From the NCBI GenBank assembly GCA_024641895.1, contig JAHECE010000161.1, forward strand, positions 1 to 5,190: DNA of 5,190 nt, read 5' to 3'. The number at the start of each line of letters is the position of its first letter. Position 1 is the first letter of the stretch. Shown here piece by piece: positions 4,202-5,190 of the stretch. This DNA comes from Actinomycetales bacterium (GTDB taxonomy: Bacteria; Actinomycetota; Actinomycetes; Actinomycetales; JAHECE01). The notes beneath the pieces are model-generated. The model was not told where the DNA came from and searched no databases. It was given only the letters and a program-made list of their open reading frames with translations. The position numbers and the translations under genes were made by a program.

Positions 4202-5190
4202 GAGACCATCCTCCACACTCCCGCGGCCGCGCCGGCCAAGACTGCACAGCCGGGCATCGTCACGACCCAGGCCAGCACGATCTCCCTCACCACCGGCCAG
4301 CGGACGTGCCGCCAGCGCCGCGCGGCACCCACTCCGACGACCGACGAGGCGACCACGTGCGTGGTGCTGACCGGAGCGCCGAGGAATGCGGCGACCCCGA
4401 TCACCCCCGCGGAGGAGCCCTGGCTCACCAGGCCGTCGAGCGGCCGGATCCGGTAGATGCCGCGGCCGATCGTCCGCACGATCCGCCAGCCGCCGAACGC
4501 CGAGCCGATGGTGAGGCAGCCGGCACAGGCCAGCTTGACCCAGAACGGCACCGAGAAGGTGCCGATGACGCCGCCCGCCAGGAGCGCCGTCGTGATCACC
4601 CCCATCGTCTTCTGAGCGTCGTTGGTCCCGTGCGCGAAGGCCAGGCCTGCAGACGTGACCCACTCCCCGCGGCGGATCGGGGCGGAGATGCGACGGTGGG
4701 CCCGCCGGACGGCCCGCCGGGCGCCGACCTCGGCACCCCAGCCGAGCAGCCCGCCGAGCACGGGCGAGACGGCGAGCCCGACCAGGACGCCGAGCACGCC
4801 CACCGGCCGCCAGCCGTGCAGCCCGCCCCAGGAGATCGCCGGGAGGCCGCCCGTGACGAGCCCGGCTCCGACGAGTCCGCCGACGAGAGCGTGGGACGAC
4901 GAGGACGGCAGCCCGCGCCACCAGGTGAGCACGTTCCACGCCACGGCGGCCAGGAGGGCGCAGACCAGGATCGCGAGCGTCTCGGCGGGCGCCAGCACGA
5001 CGATCCCGCCGACGGTGTCCGCCACCGCCGTCCCCACGAGGACCGGCCCGAGCAGATTGAACACGGCGGACACGGAGACGGCCTGGGCCGGCCGCATCGC
5101 GCCCGTCGCGACCGGCGCGGCCACCGCGTTGGAGGAGTCGTGGAAACCGTTCGACAGGTCGAAGACCAGCGCGAGGACCACCACGAGGAC
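4198..5190 (-). CDS. pit: Pit-type inorganic phosphate transporter (5' end outside window)
   Basis: This is a multi-pass membrane transporter of the PiT family (PF01384), expected to import phosphate, often as a metal-phosphate, driven by the proton gradient. The two inverted halves each carry the family signature. DLSNGFHDSSNAVAAPVATG is at 9-28 and FAHGTNDAQKTMGVI at 183-197, counting from the GTG at 5184. Each half also has a serine/threonine loop: LPSSSSHALVGGLVGAGL (92-109) and APVSTTHVVASSVVGVG (270-286). The central loop between halves (about 151-174) is short and Arg-rich, unlike the long loop of some relatives. The frame stays open to the window edge, and PiT proteins usually have about 15-20 residues before the first NGFHD. 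GTG 5184 is therefore probably internal and the real start lies beyond 5190. The stop overlaps the DUF47 start. Phosphate is the likely substrate because DUF47 follows. Confidence 0.95.
   Translation of the reverse strand, partial: VLVVVLALVFDLSNGFHDSSNAVAAPVATGAMRPAQAVSVSAVFNLLGPVLVGTAVADTVGGIVVLAPAETLAILVCALLAAVAWNVLTWWRGLPSSSSHALVGGLVGAGLVTGGLPAISWGGLHGWRPVGVLGVLVGLAVSPVLGGLLGWGAEVGARRAVRRAHRRISAPIRRGEWVTSAGLAFAHGTNDAQKTMGVITTALLAGGVIGTFSVPFWVKLACAGCLTIGSAFGGWRIVRTIGRGIYRIRPLDGLVSQGSSAGVIGVAAFLGAPVSTTHVVASSVVGVGAARRWRHVRWPVVREIVLAWVVTMPGCAVLAGAAAGVWRMVS
4210..4214 (-). promoter_or_regulatory. Shine-Dalgarno site of the DUF47 gene, inside pit
   Basis: GGAGG on the minus strand, 8 nt before the GTG at 4201. 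It lies within the last codons of pit and supports translation restart at the GTGA overlap. Confidence 0.75.

Noticed and set aside
3533..4456. Plus-strand open frame of about 307 codons antisense to DUF47 and part of pit
   Set aside because: It is low-complexity Arg/Ala/Gly/Val-rich sequence with no recognisable motif, opposite two strongly supported genes.
4202..4939. Upstream extension of the DUF47 reading frame opposite or inside pit
   Set aside because: The extra residues are Arg/Pro/Gly-rich and overlap pit out of frame. The GTG at 4201 has a good ribosome site and gives a normal family length.
1..5190. tRNA, rRNA, CRISPR array, insertion sequence or phage remnant
   Set aside because: No repeat-spacer pattern, transposase-like protein, terminal inverted repeats around a gene, or cloverleaf-like sequence was seen on reading both strands.

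Overview
This window is very GC-rich (roughly 70% by eye) and holds six protein genes, all on the minus strand, with strong G/C third-position bias and short gaps. The families present (a ScyD/ScyE-like secreted propeller, a DUF2254 membrane protein, a Pit transporter paired with a DUF47 PhoU-like protein) and the GC content suggest a high-GC actinobacterium such as a Nocardioides/Cellulomonas-type organism. That placement is inference; nothing in the window fixes the genus.

Read in the direction of transcription (high to low coordinates), the layout is as follows. (1) 5190-4198 is the body of a Pit-type inorganic phosphate transporter whose N-terminus runs off the window. (2) 4201-3593 is a DUF47/PhoU-like Pit accessory protein that starts on a GTGA overlap with the pit stop codon; the two form one translationally coupled operon. 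(3) 3472-3095 is a small VOC (glyoxalase-fold) protein with its own recognisable promoter (3522-3550) and two inverted repeats around that promoter. (4) 2963-1653 is a DUF2254 membrane protein with four N-terminal membrane segments, preceded by a perfect 10-bp inverted repeat. (5) 1466-402 is a secreted ScyD/ScyE-like beta-propeller protein, preceded by a gap with several repeats. (6) 322-8 is a minimal GNAT acetyltransferase of the COG2388/NATD1 type, with a possible stem-loop just before its start codon.

Only pit and DUF47 are clearly functionally linked (phosphate uptake and its accessory protein). The other four look like independent housekeeping or accessory genes, each with its own leader. 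No mobile element, CRISPR array, RNA gene, attachment site or frameshifted gene was seen, and no gap exceeds 300 bases.

I did not find a convincing undescribed multi-gene system. The parts least explained by gene annotation are the four inter-cistronic regions, which carry unusually clear inverted and direct repeats, and the uncharacterised DUF2254 and ScyD-like proteins. The VOC protein also appears to have lost all three canonical metal ligands.
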